Positions 17,627-26,061 of a DNA stretch of 64,000 nucleotides are shown here, in pieces. The notes under the pieces are model-generated. The model did not search any database. It had not been told where the DNA came from and saw only the letters and a program-made list of their open reading frames with translations. Position numbers and translations under genes: made by a program. Each line of letters starts with the position of its first letter. The stretch's first letter is position 1. The DNA comes from Maricaulis sp947259345 (lineage in GTDB: Bacteria; Pseudomonadota; Alphaproteobacteria; Caulobacterales; Maricaulaceae): the NCBI GenBank assembly GCA_965217205.1, contig OZ244254.1:496001-560000 (forward strand), in the 5' to 3' direction.

Positions 17627-18054
17627 TCCGGAGCCTCAGCCCGGCCCTCGCGCAGCGGTGCCATGAAGGGGTCTGACCGCGCGGTGCGCGCCACCGCCCA
17701 ATCTTCCGGACTGAAGCCGACCGGGGCACCATCAAGGAAGATGTGCTCATAGCCGTCGACGACCTGATCACCATTGCAGTCGGGACCTTCCAAAAGGGAT
17801 CGGAAGGTAACGTCTGCATTCAGGCCGGCGGCACGGGCCTCCGCGATGAGGGCTTCATGACTGGCGACAGCCTCGGCCTCTGACTGGATTCCAACTCTCA
17901 ATTCCTGTCGAAGGATAACGCCAAGCTGCGGATCTGCGATGCGGTCAACGGTGTTCCAGACCTTGGGGCAGCTGTTGTCCGCGTCGGCCGAGAACGGGCC
18001 GACGGTCGATAAGCCTGCCGCAACCAATATTGCCGCGCAAAACCGAATACGCAT
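17623..18054 (-). CDS. Small exported protein of unknown function
   Basis: 143 residues from the ATG at 18054 (GGGGG five bases upstream; an in-frame ATG at 18066 is the alternative). A signal peptide of about 26 residues (MRIRFCAAILVAAGLSTVG..) precedes a mature part with two cysteines (NSCPK, GPDCNGD) that could form a disulfide, and a DCNGDQVVDGYE stretch resembling an acidic calcium-binding loop. I do not recognise the family. It is translationally coupled to the lipoprotein gene by a four-base overlap. Confidence 0.65.
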   Translation of the reverse strand: MRIRFCAAILVAAGLSTVGPFSADADNSCPKVWNTVDRIADPQLGVILRQELRVGIQSEAEAVASHEALIAEARAAGLNADVTFRSLLEGPDCNGDQVVDGYEHIFLDGAPVGFSPEDWAVARTARSDPFMAPLREGRAEAPE

Positions 18055-18120
18055 CCTGACCCCCATGACAATCGGGGTGATTTTAACGGGAATCAAAGTG
18101 GCGGCGCAACCTTTGCGCGG

Positions 18121-19053
18121 CTAGTCGAACAGTTTCGACACCGACTCGTCATTGGCGATGCGGCGGATGGCTTCGCCGAGCAGCGGGGCGACGGAGAGGC
18201 GGCGCACTTTCGGGGTTTCGGTCGAGCCCGGAGGCGGAACGATCGAATCGGTGACCACGAGCTCGCGCAGTTTCGACTTGGCGATGCGGCCCTGGGCGTC
18301 ATTCGACAAGACGCCATGGGTGACATAGGCGGAGACTTCCACGGCCCCCTTTTCCAGCAGCGCGTCGGCGGCATTCACCAGCGTGCCACCACTGTCGCAC
18401 ATATCGTCGAACAGGATGCAGCGACGGCCTTCCACTTCACCGATGATATTCATCACCTCGGCGACACCGGCCTTGGGGCGGCGCTTGTCGACAATGGCGA
18501 TCTCGGCGTCGAGCAGTTTGGCCAGGGCGCGGGCGCGGACAACTCCGCCCACATCCGGCGAGACGATCAGCAGATTGTCGGTTTCGTAGTGCCGGCGGAT
18601 ATCGGCCTCCATCACCTTTGTGGCGAAGAGATTGTCCGTCGGGATATCGAAAAAGCCCTGGATCTGGCCGGCATGCAGATCGACCGTGAGAACCCGGTGG
18701 GCGCCAGCCTTGGCGATCAGATTGGCGACCAGCTTGGCCGAGATCGGGGTCCGGCCACCGGTCTTCCGGTCCTGCCGGGCATAGCCGAAATAGGGGATGA
18801 CGGCGGTGATCCGGCGGGCACTGGCGCGCACCAGCGCGTCAATGCAGATCAGCAATTCCATCAAATGGTCATTGGCCGGATAGGAGGTCGATTGCAGGAC
18901 GAAAACGTCCTCGCCGCGCACATTCTCGTCGATCCGCACGAAGATCTCGCCATCGGCGAAACGTTCGATCTCGCTGGCGGTCAAGGGTGCGTCGAGATAG
19001 TCAGCGATGGACCGGGACAGGTCCTGGTTGGCAGTGCCCGACATCAGCTTCAT
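18121..19053 (-). CDS. prs: Ribose-phosphate pyrophosphokinase
   Basis: 310 residues, normal class I PRPP synthetase length. Seen: MKLMSGTANQDLSRSIADYL, the ATP-binding DGEIFVRIDENVRGEDVFVL region, YFGYARQDRKTGGRTPISAK flexible loop, and the ribose-5-phosphate loop DDMCDSGGTLVNAADAL. The ATG at 19053 matches the family start; the longer frame upstream is not supported. It makes PRPP for purine, pyrimidine, histidine and NAD synthesis, and so feeds apt and nadC elsewhere in this window. Confidence 0.97.
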   Translation of the reverse strand: MKLMSGTANQDLSRSIADYLDAPLTASEIERFADGEIFVRIDENVRGEDVFVLQSTSYPANDHLMELLICIDALVRASARRITAVIPYFGYARQDRKTGGRTPISAKLVANLIAKAGAHRVLTVDLHAGQIQGFFDIPTDNLFATKVMEADIRRHYETDNLLIVSPDVGGVVRARALAKLLDAEIAIVDKRRPKAGVAEVMNIIGEVEGRRCILFDDMCDSGGTLVNAADALLEKGAVEVSAYVTHGVLSNDAQGRIAKSKLRELVVTDSIVPPPGSTETPKVRRLSVAPLLGEAIRRIANDESVSKLFD

Positions 19054-19126
19054 CGTTTCGACCCCCGAGTCTTTAGAAACCGCGGGCTGCTTAACAGAGG
19101 CACGCCGGGGATTGAAGCTGAAATGA

Positions 19127-20215
19127 TCAGCCTGCGGAGAATCCCGGCGGGAGTGGCAGTTCGGCACTGTCCAGACAGACCAGTTTGAACAGCTCTCCCA
19201 TCTGCTCTTTATCGGTCAAACGCCAGATTTGTCTCGCGATTTCCGCGCGCTTGCCGGGTTGTGACTGGCTCAGTGCTGCCGCGCGGGCTTCCAGGCCGAG
19301 ACCCATCAGCCAGGCGCCCTGGGCTTCCGGACCGTAAACCGTCAATCCGGCGTCCCGCCCTGCCTGCAAAAGGGATTCGAAGTCGACGCGCGCGGTCAGG
19401 TCGGCGGTGCCCGGCGCCGCCAAGGGCGGTTGTTTCTTATGAGCGCGAATGGCCTGCAGCGTATCGCCGATCTCGCTCTGCGCCGGGCCATAATCGATGA
19501 AGAGGGCGCGGCCGGGCTGGTCGTCAAAGCGGGCAGCGATCTGGTCGACGACCTGGCGGTCCCCCGGGCGCAGCTCGACCAGGGCGCCATCGTCAGCTTC
19601 GCGCAGCCGTTCCGGGATCAGGGCCTCGTCCTCGCCCAGCGGCGGGCCGAGCACGAAGACAAAATCATCATCATCGTCCGGATTCAGACCGACCAGACGC
19701 TCATGCCAGACGTCCTCATGGCGCAGGGCCTGGCGCACGGGCAGGCAGTCAAGAAATTCATTGCCCAGAATGATGGAGGGGCCGGGCGCAACCGCCTCGA
19801 GCCGGTCGACCCAGCGGATCTGCGCACCGGACGGGCCCAGCGTCTGGGCCTGGACGGCCTTCAAGGCGGCGCTGGCCTCGATCAGGACGACCTCGGCGGC
19901 GTCCATGAAGCCCGGCACAGTGCGCGCTGCACGCAGGGCGTCGGCCATCATGGTGCCGCGTCCCGGTCCCATTTCGATCAGTTTGAGCGTGTCCGGCCGG
20001 CCCATGTCGAGCCAGGTCTGGGCCGCGACCAGGCCCAGCAGCTCGCCGAACATCTGGCTGATTTCCGGCGCGGTGATGAAATCCGCCCCGGCCCCGATCG
20101 GGTCCTTGGTGGCATAGAAGCCGTGCCGCGGATCAAACAGGGCCTCGGTCATGAAGGCGGCAATCGACAGCGGGCCGCCCGACCGGATGCGGTCGCGAAG
20201 CGTGTCGGCAATCAT
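19127..20215 (-). CDS. MidA/NDUFAF7-family class I SAM methyltransferase
   Basis: 362 residues. The family start (PLSIAAFMTEALFDPRHGFYA), the GADFITAPEISQMFGELLGL block and the SAM motif LKLIEMGPGRGTMMADALR (in parts) mark it as the MidA/NDUFAF7 group (DUF185). In mitochondria this group methylates a complex I subunit arginine; the bacterial target is unproven. It overlaps the lgt stop by four bases, a frequent lgt-midA pairing in alphaproteobacteria. Confidence 0.9.
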   Translation of the reverse strand: MIADTLRDRIRSGGPLSIAAFMTEALFDPRHGFYATKDPIGAGADFITAPEISQMFGELLGLVAAQTWLDMGRPDTLKLIEMGPGRGTMMADALRAARTVPGFMDAAEVVLIEASAALKAVQAQTLGPSGAQIRWVDRLEAVAPGPSIILGNEFLDCLPVRQALRHEDVWHERLVGLNPDDDDDFVFVLGPPLGEDEALIPERLREADDGALVELRPGDRQVVDQIAARFDDQPGRALFIDYGPAQSEIGDTLQAIRAHKKQPPLAAPGTADLTARVDFESLLQAGRDAGLTVYGPEAQGAWLMGLGLEARAAALSQSQPGKRAEIARQIWRLTDKEQMGELFKLVCLDSAELPLPPGFSAG

Positions 20216-21102
20216 GGCTTGGACGGGGTCTCGCTCTTGAGGGCGCGATGGATCAGCCAGACGCCGGCAATGATCATCGGAATGGACAGGATCATGCCCA
20301 TGGTGATGTAGCCGCGCAGCGCTTCCGGCATGTAGAGATCCGGCTCGCGCACCTGCTCCAGCGAGGTCCGGAACAGGCCGTAAAAGAGCAGGAAGAGACC
20401 GGCATTCAGGCCCGGCTTCTCGAGCGAGCGGAATTTCCAGGTCGCGACATTGATGATGGCGAAGAGCAGCACGCCTTCCAGCGCCGCCTCGTAGAGCTGG
20501 CTGGGATGGCGCAGGGCGCATTGCGGGTCATTGGCGAAGCGCATGGCCCAGGGCACATCGGTCGGACGGCCCCAGAGCTCGCCATTGATGAAGTTTGCCA
20601 GACGGCCGAAGAGCAGGCCCAGCGGGGTGACCACGGCGGCGGCATCGCCGATCCGCATCAGGTCCAGCTTCTGGCCGCGCGCAAACCACCACAGCGCCAG
20701 CGAGACGCCGATCAGTCCGCCATGGAAGGACATGCCGCCATCGGTGATGCCCAGCACGATGTCCAGCGGCCGCTCCCAGATCATGTCCGGCATGTAAAAG
20801 AGGACAAAGCCCAGTCGACCGCCGGCAATCACACCCAGCGTCGCCCAGATCAAAAGGTCATCGACCTGTGGCTCGGTGAAGGGCGATTTGGGCTTCTTCT
20901 TGCCCGGCGCATGCCACAGTGCGGGACGGCGGGCGAGAGCGACCATATAGCGCCAGCCCAGCATCAGACCGGCGATATAGGCGAGCGCATACCAGCGCAG
21001 GGCGAACCAGATCGAGTCCTGGCTTCCGAAGGCGAATCCGTCCGGTCCGATCGAAAACAGGACGGGGTCGATCAGGTCAAAGCTTGGCGGGCAATACTGC
21101 AT
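20212..21102 (-). CDS. lgt: Prolipoprotein diacylglyceryl transferase
   Basis: 296 residues, seven membrane helices. The Lgt signature GRLANFINGELWGRP is intact, with the ALRWYALAYIAGLMLGW N-terminal block and the SFHGGLIGVSLALWWF region carrying the essential His. It adds the diacylglyceryl group to lipobox cysteines of prolipoproteins, and so would process the lipoproteins seen at 17.1 and 54.0 kb. Confidence 0.96.
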   Translation of the reverse strand: MQYCPPSFDLIDPVLFSIGPDGFAFGSQDSIWFALRWYALAYIAGLMLGWRYMVALARRPALWHAPGKKKPKSPFTEPQVDDLLIWATLGVIAGGRLGFVLFYMPDMIWERPLDIVLGITDGGMSFHGGLIGVSLALWWFARGQKLDLMRIGDAAAVVTPLGLLFGRLANFINGELWGRPTDVPWAMRFANDPQCALRHPSQLYEAALEGVLLFAIINVATWKFRSLEKPGLNAGLFLLFYGLFRTSLEQVREPDLYMPEALRGYITMGMILSIPMIIAGVWLIHRALKSETPSKP

Positions 21103-21214
21103 GGTGTACTCGGCTCATGGCTCGGCGAGGTGCAGCTGTGACGGAACAGCGCGTTGCGCTTTTCGGGCCAGAGCCGCATATAGGCGATGTTGAACACTCT
21201 AATGGCTTTCTTTG

Positions 21215-21532
21215 ATGCAAACGCGCAACCCGCTTCTGAATGATTTTGCTGATCTCATGACCGACGCCTTTGGCGCGGCACAGGCGATGGGCGAAGAGGC
21301 GCGCTCGGTTTTCCGGGCCCGCGCTGATCGCATGGTCGCCGAGATGGACCTGGTTACGCGCGAGGAATTCGACGCCGTGAAAGCCGCCCTGGACGCCTCA
21401 CAGGATGAGGTGGCCGCCCTGACCAAGCGCCTCGAGGCGCTGGAGGCCGCCGCCAAGCCGAAGCCGGCGACCCGCAAGAAAACGACCGCTGCCAAACCGG
21501 CAGCCAGCAAGGCCAAGACCAAGAAGGCCTGA
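21215..21532 (+). CDS. ubiK: UbiK/BMFP-type ubiquinone biosynthesis accessory protein
   Basis: 105 residues. The N-terminal part (MQTRNPLLNDFADLMTDAFG) and the coiled coil with EFDAVKAALDASQDEVAALTKRLEALE match the BMFP/UbiK family, followed by a lysine/alanine-rich tail. The tail of alphaproteobacterial members is like this. UbiK assists the Ubi complex at membranes. The frame can also start at a TTG one codon earlier; the ATG at 21215 is preferred. Confidence 0.85.
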   Translation: MQTRNPLLNDFADLMTDAFGAAQAMGEEARSVFRARADRMVAEMDLVTREEFDAVKAALDASQDEVAALTKRLEALEAAAKPKPATRKKTTAAKPAASKAKTKKA

Positions 21533-21544
21533 CTTTCCTGAACA

Positions 21545-21564
21545 CGCGCCAAGCGCGCTTTTTA
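21545..21564 (+). terminator. Intrinsic terminator after ubiK
   Basis: A short GC stem, CGCGC-CAA-GCGCG, is followed by CTTTTTATT. The stem is only five pairs long, so efficiency is uncertain. Confidence 0.55.
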
Positions 21565-21637
21565 TTGCGCCTGACGCGGCGCAGACATACCGTCATGGCA
21601 CGGTGTGAGTCGCCGCGCAGACGATGGAGCCACTTCG

Positions 21638-22141
21638 ATGGACCTGCTGTCAGACGAATTTTCACCGACTGTGACCGACCCGCTCGACGCGGTCGAACAG
21701 GCGGTGATCGCCGAGCAATACCCCTATGACCGCGACGAAACCGGTGAGGTGCACCTCACCGCATCCGGGGCCTGGCGCGATCACCAGATCTGGTTCGCCT
21801 GGCGGCCGGAACTGGAAGCCCTGCATATTTGCGGCAGCCTTGACCTGAAAGTCCCGGCCAATCGCTTCCGCGATGTCTGCGAACTGGTGGCGCGTCTCAA
21901 CGAGAAGCTCTGGCTCGGTCATTTCGACATCTGGGCCGAGGACGGCTCGATCGTCTACCGTCACGCGATCTCCCTGCCTAATGGCGAGACTGTTTCCCCG
22001 TCCCAGGCGGCTGCGATGATCGTGGCCGCCCGCGATGCCGGCGAGCGTTTCTACCCGGCCTTCCATTTCCTGGTCTGGGGCGGCAAGGGCGTTGAAGAGG
22101 CGGTCGCTGCAGCGATGTTCGAAACTGCGGGCGAGGCCTGA
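21638..22141 (+). CDS. YbjN-domain protein
   Basis: 167 residues, soluble. The pattern EVHLTASGAWRDHQIWFAWRPELEALHICGSLDL, RFRDVCELVARLNEKLWLGHFDIW, and SIVYRHAISLPNG (short parts) is that of the YbjN/T3SS-chaperone-like fold. The ATG at 21638 has GGAG ten bases ahead. YbjN relatives affect motility and stress when overproduced in E. coli, but the direct role is unknown. It lies nine bases before proC and is probably co-transcribed. Confidence 0.82.
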   Translation: MDLLSDEFSPTVTDPLDAVEQAVIAEQYPYDRDETGEVHLTASGAWRDHQIWFAWRPELEALHICGSLDLKVPANRFRDVCELVARLNEKLWLGHFDIWAEDGSIVYRHAISLPNGETVSPSQAAAMIVAARDAGERFYPAFHFLVWGGKGVEEAVAAAMFETAGEA

Positions 22142-22149
22142 CAGCGAAG

Positions 22150-22992
22150 ATGGAAACGGCACATCGGATTGCTCTGATCGGTGGTGGCAATATGGGCGGC
22201 GCGCTGGCGTCCGGCTGGCTGCGCACCAAACGTGGCCCTGTCACGGCGCAGGAGCTGCTCATCATCGACCCGCATCCCGGTGATGCGGTTCAGGACCTTG
22301 CGGCCAATGGCGGCGTTACCGTCCTGCCCGAACTGACCGCGAAGGCGGCCGCCGGTCTGGAACTCGTCGTGTTCGCGCTCAAGCCGCAGGCCTTCGAACC
22401 CGCCGCCGCCGCCATCGCCAGCCTGTTGCCGGCCGATGCCGGCGTGATCTCGGTCATGGCCGGCGTCACCCTCAACCGCATGAGCATGGCCCTGGGCGAC
22501 CGGGCCCTGATCCGCGCCATGCCCAACACGGCTGCGGCGGTTGGCGCCGGCATGGCGGTCTGTGTGGCCAATGATGCCGGCGAAGCGCTGGAGAAATCCG
22601 TCACCCGCCTGCTCAAGGGTGCCGGCACGGTCGAATGGGTCGGCGATGAGCGCATGATCGGGGCCGTGACCGCGGTCTCCGGATCCGGCCCCGCCTATGT
22701 CTTCCTGCTCGCCGAAGCCCTTGCCGGTGCCGCTTTCGCCGAAGGCCTGCCGCGCGATCTCGCCGACAAGCTGGCCCGCGAAACCATTGTCGGGGCGGGC
22801 GCCTTGCTGGCCAAGTCCGGCAAGACGCCCCAGGAACTCCGCCGCGCGGTCACTTCACCGGGGGGCACGACCCAGGCCGCTGTTGATGTGTTGATGGGCG
22901 CAGGCGGCGGACTGCCGGAACTGGTTCGTCAGGCGGTTGCCGCTGCGGAACGTCGCTCGCGGCAAATGGGCCAGGATCCGGGCAAGCGGTAG
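22150..22992 (+). CDS. proC: Pyrroline-5-carboxylate reductase
   Basis: 280 residues with an N-terminal Rossmann motif IALIGGGNMGGALASGWL and the C-terminal signature EELRRAVTSPGGTTQAAVDVL (found here as QELRRAVTSPGGTTQAAV). It reduces pyrroline-5-carboxylate to proline with NAD(P)H. Length and motif order are normal. Confidence 0.96.
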   Translation: METAHRIALIGGGNMGGALASGWLRTKRGPVTAQELLIIDPHPGDAVQDLAANGGVTVLPELTAKAAAGLELVVFALKPQAFEPAAAAIASLLPADAGVISVMAGVTLNRMSMALGDRALIRAMPNTAAAVGAGMAVCVANDAGEALEKSVTRLLKGAGTVEWVGDERMIGAVTAVSGSGPAYVFLLAEALAGAAFAEGLPRDLADKLARETIVGAGALLAKSGKTPQELRRAVTSPGGTTQAAVDVLMGAGGGLPELVRQAVAAAERRSRQMGQDPGKR

Positions 22993-23007
22993 GGCTTTCT
23001 TCCCCGT

Positions 23008-23085
23008 CTGCCCATCACCCACATAGTCTCGCCGCTGCGCGCCGATCGACTTCGCCCATCAAGGGCGAGGGCCTGTTGGCAGGCA
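23008..23085. repeat. Family 3 palindromic element, half copy
   Basis: The stretch from ATCACCCAC through CCGCTGCGCG to TCGCCCATCAAGGGCGAGG matches the right half of the 132-bp element inside nadB; the last 19 bases (23052-23070) are identical to 48117-48135. It lies between proC and the toxin gene. Confidence 0.7.
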
Positions 23086-23144
23086 ATTGATTGAAGGGGA
23101 GGTTGCGGGCGGGGCTCGCGCTGGCACTGCCAGAGCAGCAAGGC

Positions 23145-23474
23145 TCAGGGCGCCCGATCCAGTCGCGACAGTTTGCCTGGCAGATCTGATCTCGCATGCA
23201 GAATGTCGATAATGGTGACGACGCCCGGATCGCGTACGAAGACGATGAAATGCTGTTCGCATCGCGCAAAGCGAAGGTCTTCTGCGAGGTCGTGGGCCAC
23301 CAGGCGGCGGCAGCTTTGATCGAAAGTTTGGTGGCCCGCGACGCGGGAACACGTGTCGATCAGAGCTTGTCGATATCGATCCGCCTGTTCGGGGCCAAAG
23401 GTCTGGACGGTCCAACGGGCGATATCCTGAATGGCGCGCCTTGCCTGGGGAGTGAGGCGCCAGCGGTCTGACAA
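23145..23474 (-). CDS. parE: ParE/RelE-type toxin
   Basis: 109 residues with the ParE fold pattern: LTPQARRAIQDIARWTVQTFG for the first helices, SCRRLVAHDLAEDLRFARCEQHFIVFVRDPGVVTIIDILHARSD (in parts) for the sheet and terminal strand. ParE toxins poison DNA gyrase, RelE ones cleave mRNA; the short IIDILHAR C-terminus suits ParE. The start appears to be TTG three bases after the parD stop, so it depends on coupled translation. Confidence 0.88.
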   Translation of the reverse strand: MSDRWRLTPQARRAIQDIARWTVQTFGPEQADRYRQALIDTCSRVAGHQTFDQSCRRLVAHDLAEDLRFARCEQHFIVFVRDPGVVTIIDILHARSDLPGKLSRLDRAP

Positions 23475-23477
23475 GGC

Positions 23478-23732
23478 TTAATCGCCTTGTGCGGCATTGA
23501 AGGCGCGGTTGATCGCGTCCTCACCGGATTCATCGATGAATTTCCCGGTCCGGTATTCCTCCAGGCCGACTTGAAGTCGCTGCCGGACTTCATCGAGCTC
23601 GATTTCCTCTCGCTCCAAAAGCCGCAACCCGGCCCGCAGCGCTTCCGAAGCATTCTGATACCGCCCGGACGCAACCAGCTGGTCGATGAGCTCATTTTGC
23701 GGATCGGTGAGGACGACGTTTCGCGTGGCCAT
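23478..23732 (-). CDS. parD: ParD-type antitoxin
   Basis: 84 residues. MATRNVVLTDPQNELIDQLV is the ribbon-helix-helix DNA-binding part, and the ASEALRAGLRLLEREE helix and acidic tail (FIDESGEDAINRAFN) match ParD antitoxins. The ATG at 23732 has AGGAG eight bases ahead. It sits upstream of the toxin gene, the usual order, and would repress the pair through the palindrome just upstream. Confidence 0.9.
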   Translation of the reverse strand: MATRNVVLTDPQNELIDQLVASGRYQNASEALRAGLRLLEREEIELDEVRQRLQVGLEEYRTGKFIDESGEDAINRAFNAAQGD

Positions 23733-23747
23733 GACAAAACTCCTAGC

Positions 23748-23766
23748 ATTGGCAATATATGCCAAT
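23748..23766 (-). promoter_or_regulatory. Probable ParD operator/promoter palindrome
   Basis: ATTGGCA-ATATA-TGCCAAT forms a perfect 7-bp inverted repeat with a 5-base centre, 16 bases ahead of the parD start. On the minus strand TATATT at its centre could serve as a -10 box, so ParD binding would block transcription. This matches the usual autoregulation of ParDE modules. Confidence 0.65.
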
Positions 23767-23773
23767 ATGGAAT

Positions 23774-23789
23774 GGCGAGCAAGCTCGCC
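23774..23789. terminator. Perfect hairpin GGCGAGC/GCTCGCC
   Basis: GGCGAGC-AA-GCTCGCC, a 7-bp perfect stem directly after the duplicated kinase tail (minus-strand reading). It may be the old terminator of a kinase gene that once ended here. Confidence 0.5.
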
Positions 23790-23832
23790 CCCCTATCTTG
23801 GCAAGCTGATCACCGCCATCAGCCCATCCAGC
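23789..23832. repeat. Direct repeat of a histidine-kinase 3' end, left copy
   Basis: 44 bases matching 24735-24778 with four differences. Read on the minus strand it encodes LDGLMAVISLPR and a stop, nearly the same as the real kinase end LGGLMAVISLPR; three of the four differences are silent. It is thus a displaced remnant of the kinase 3' end. Confidence 0.85.
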
Positions 23833-23879
23833 CTATGGTTGCTGGCCAGCGTCCGGCACCGGTGTTCGTGCATGGTGCA

Positions 23880-24728
23880 TTAGTTGTCTGCTGACGCCGG
23901 TTCCTCCTCGGCCTCCGCACTTGCAGGTGCGCAGCGCAAATCGCCGCTTCTAGCGTTTCCGAGCACCGCCCATCTTACCCAGGGCTGAGGCGCTCGACGA
24001 TCAGACCCTTCCGACAAGGCTGCAGAGGCTGAGACTTGCAAACCTGGCAGACAAGAACGCAGCATCGGGGCTTCGACGACAAGCATGGTCCAGTTGGATG
24101 CTTCGAGTTGATCAGTGGTACCGATGAAATACTGGAGGAATCCGAGCCTTGAGTCGTCGGCGTCGCGATAGAGACGCCACCCTGGCGGGACGGCGAAGCG
24201 TTCAGCGAAGGCTTGCTCTTCTGCGAGTTGTCTTTCCCAGCGCGAGTTGTGTTGAGCGATTGATCGAGCGTAGTTATCCTCCGTGATCTCGCCAGCCAAC
24301 AGGGCTTGCTCAAGCTCCTGAGCGAAACGACTCCGCTCCCGCATCGATGGGTCTGGCGTTCCATGCAATCCTATGACTGCGTGATTACCGAGCTCGAGGC
24401 GCCGAGCTGCCGGAATAAAGTAGTTTGCGCAAGAGGACAGACAACGGTCCCGGATGACAAGCGTGCGTGGCCTGTCGCCTATGCGATGTCCAATACGTCG
24501 TCCGGCAAAAGTCTCCCCGCCATCCGATGCGACGACAACGGTAGTAATCTCTGGCCTTAGCAACGCATCGGCACAGTCAGCCATCTCCTCGTTGATCCGG
24601 CCCGACAATACGACGGTGGAAGCGCCGAGGAGCTCGCATTGATATGGGGCTTCCAACCGACTTGGCGTGGCCCAAACCACCAAGGACAGACCTGAGGCGA
24701 TCAATACCAGCATCAACTTGACGCGCAT
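23880..24728 (-). CDS. Exported ClpP/crotonase-fold-like protein (COG3904-like)
   Basis: 282 residues with an N-terminal signal peptide (MRVKLMLVLIASGLSLVVWA). The pattern VVLSGRINEEMADCADALL, VVVASDGGETFAGRRIGHRI, LVIRDRCLSSCANYFIPAARR and NHAVIGLHG recalls periplasmic proteins with a ClpP-like fold, where the serine in CLSSCAN and the histidine in GLHG could be catalytic. The RBS GGGGG overlaps the repeat that follows the kinase stop. Codon use is less GC-rich than its neighbours, and the gene is bracketed by a 44-bp direct repeat, which suggests insertion. Confidence 0.75.
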   Translation of the reverse strand: MRVKLMLVLIASGLSLVVWATPSRLEAPYQCELLGASTVVLSGRINEEMADCADALLRPEITTVVVASDGGETFAGRRIGHRIGDRPRTLVIRDRCLSSCANYFIPAARRLELGNHAVIGLHGTPDPSMRERSRFAQELEQALLAGEITEDNYARSIAQHNSRWERQLAEEQAFAERFAVPPGWRLYRDADDSRLGFLQYFIGTTDQLEASNWTMLVVEAPMLRSCLPGLQVSASAALSEGSDRRAPQPWVRWAVLGNARSGDLRCAPASAEAEEEPASADN

Positions 24729-24734
24729 GGGCCA

Positions 24735-24778
24735 CCCCCTATCTCGGCAAGCTGATCACCGCCATCAACCCGCCCAGC
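24735..24778. repeat. Direct repeat of a histidine-kinase 3' end, right copy
   Basis: The resident copy, which forms the last 13 codons and stop of the kinase gene. See the left copy at 23789-23832, 946 bases away. Confidence 0.85.
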
Positions 24779-26055
24779 TCTGACGTCCCAAGCCGGATAT
24801 CGCCGCCGTGATTGCGCGCCACATCGCGGGCGAGGGCGAGGCCGAGGCCGACGCCCTTGCGGTTCTGGTTACGGCTTTCATCGAGGCGGTTGAAGGGTTT
24901 CAGCGCGTCTTCATATTGCTCTTCCGGAATGCCCGGCCCGTCATCCTCGACCCGGATTTCCACGCGCGAGCCGGCCGGGCTGACCGTGACAGCCACCACA
25001 TCCCCGAAGCTCAGCGCATTACCGATCAGATTGGCGAGGGCGCGCCGAACTGCGCCCGGCCGGACTTCGGCATCGAGTGGCTCACCGGGCTCGAAGCGGA
25101 TCTCGCCGCCCTGGCGCCGGGCGTCCTCGACCGCTTCGCGGGTCAGGGCGACCAGGTCGCAACGGGCGGTCTCCTCTGACGCTTCGCCGCGGGCAAAGTC
25201 GAGATACTCGTCCAGCATGGCTTCCATCTCGTCGAGATCGCGTCGGGCATCGGCGGTTTCGTCGCTTGGCGGCATCAGGGCCAATTGGAGTTTGAGCCGG
25301 GTCAGCGGGGTGCGCAGGTCATGACTGACTCCGGCCAGAAGGGCGGTGCGCTGTTCAAGATGACGGCGAATGCGGGCCCGCATCTCCAGGAAGGCATGGG
25401 CGGCCTGACGGACTTCAGTGGCGCCGGCCGGGCGGAAATGGGCGACGTCCTGACCACGCCCGAATTGCTCGGCAGCGTCGGCAAGGCGGCGGATCGGCTT
25501 GACCTGGTTGCGGATGAAGACGACCGAAACGGCCGTGAGCAGCGTCGTCGCGCCAATAATCCAGAGCAGGAAGATATGCCCGGTCGTGGCAAAGACCCGG
25601 TCGCGCGGCGTGATGAAACGCAGGACCCCGCCTTCCACCTCGACGCGGACATCGACATAGCTGGGGTAGCGGGTGGTGTCGAACCAGACCGGATTGTCGA
25701 GCTGCTGCGAAAGCGCTTCCCGCAGGGTGATGTCCAGCGTGCGGAAGAAGGAGGATCGACGCGAGGTCGGGAGCGTGTCATCGGGCCGGAAATCGATCGA
25801 AAGGCGGGTTGTGCCCAGCGCCGTCTCGATATGACGCTGGAAGGCCGGGGTCTCGCCGCCTTCTTCCTCATAGAGCCGTGTCGCCATGGCGATTTCGCCG
25901 GCCACGCCTTCCGACAGACGGCTGGTGACCGTCTCCCAGTGCTCCTCGAAGAAGGACCAGGCCACGGCGACCTGCATCAGAGCCACGGGCAGGACAATGA
26001 TCAGGAGGGTCCGGCCGAACAGCCCCTTGGGCATGAAGCGCTTGATCAGGGACAC
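24739..26055 (-). CDS. EnvZ-like sensor histidine kinase
   Basis: 438 residues: a first membrane helix (residues about 14-32), a periplasmic domain to about 160, a second helix (IFLLWIIGATTLLTAVSVVF), a HAMP segment (NQVKPIRRLADAAEQFGRG), the phospho-acceptor helix LLAGVSHDLRTPLTRLKLQL and the ATPase domain with N box IGNALSFGD, G1 DDGPGI and G2 GVGLGLAL. The H-box wording is very like E. coli EnvZ. It would phosphorylate the OmpR-like regulator encoded six bases upstream. The stimulus is unknown. Confidence 0.93.
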   Translation of the reverse strand: MSLIKRFMPKGLFGRTLLIIVLPVALMQVAVAWSFFEEHWETVTSRLSEGVAGEIAMATRLYEEEGGETPAFQRHIETALGTTRLSIDFRPDDTLPTSRRSSFFRTLDITLREALSQQLDNPVWFDTTRYPSYVDVRVEVEGGVLRFITPRDRVFATTGHIFLLWIIGATTLLTAVSVVFIRNQVKPIRRLADAAEQFGRGQDVAHFRPAGATEVRQAAHAFLEMRARIRRHLEQRTALLAGVSHDLRTPLTRLKLQLALMPPSDETADARRDLDEMEAMLDEYLDFARGEASEETARCDLVALTREAVEDARRQGGEIRFEPGEPLDAEVRPGAVRRALANLIGNALSFGDVVAVTVSPAGSRVEIRVEDDGPGIPEEQYEDALKPFNRLDESRNQNRKGVGLGLALARDVARNHGGDIRLGTSELGGLMAVISLPR

Positions 26056-26061
26056 GCCGGG

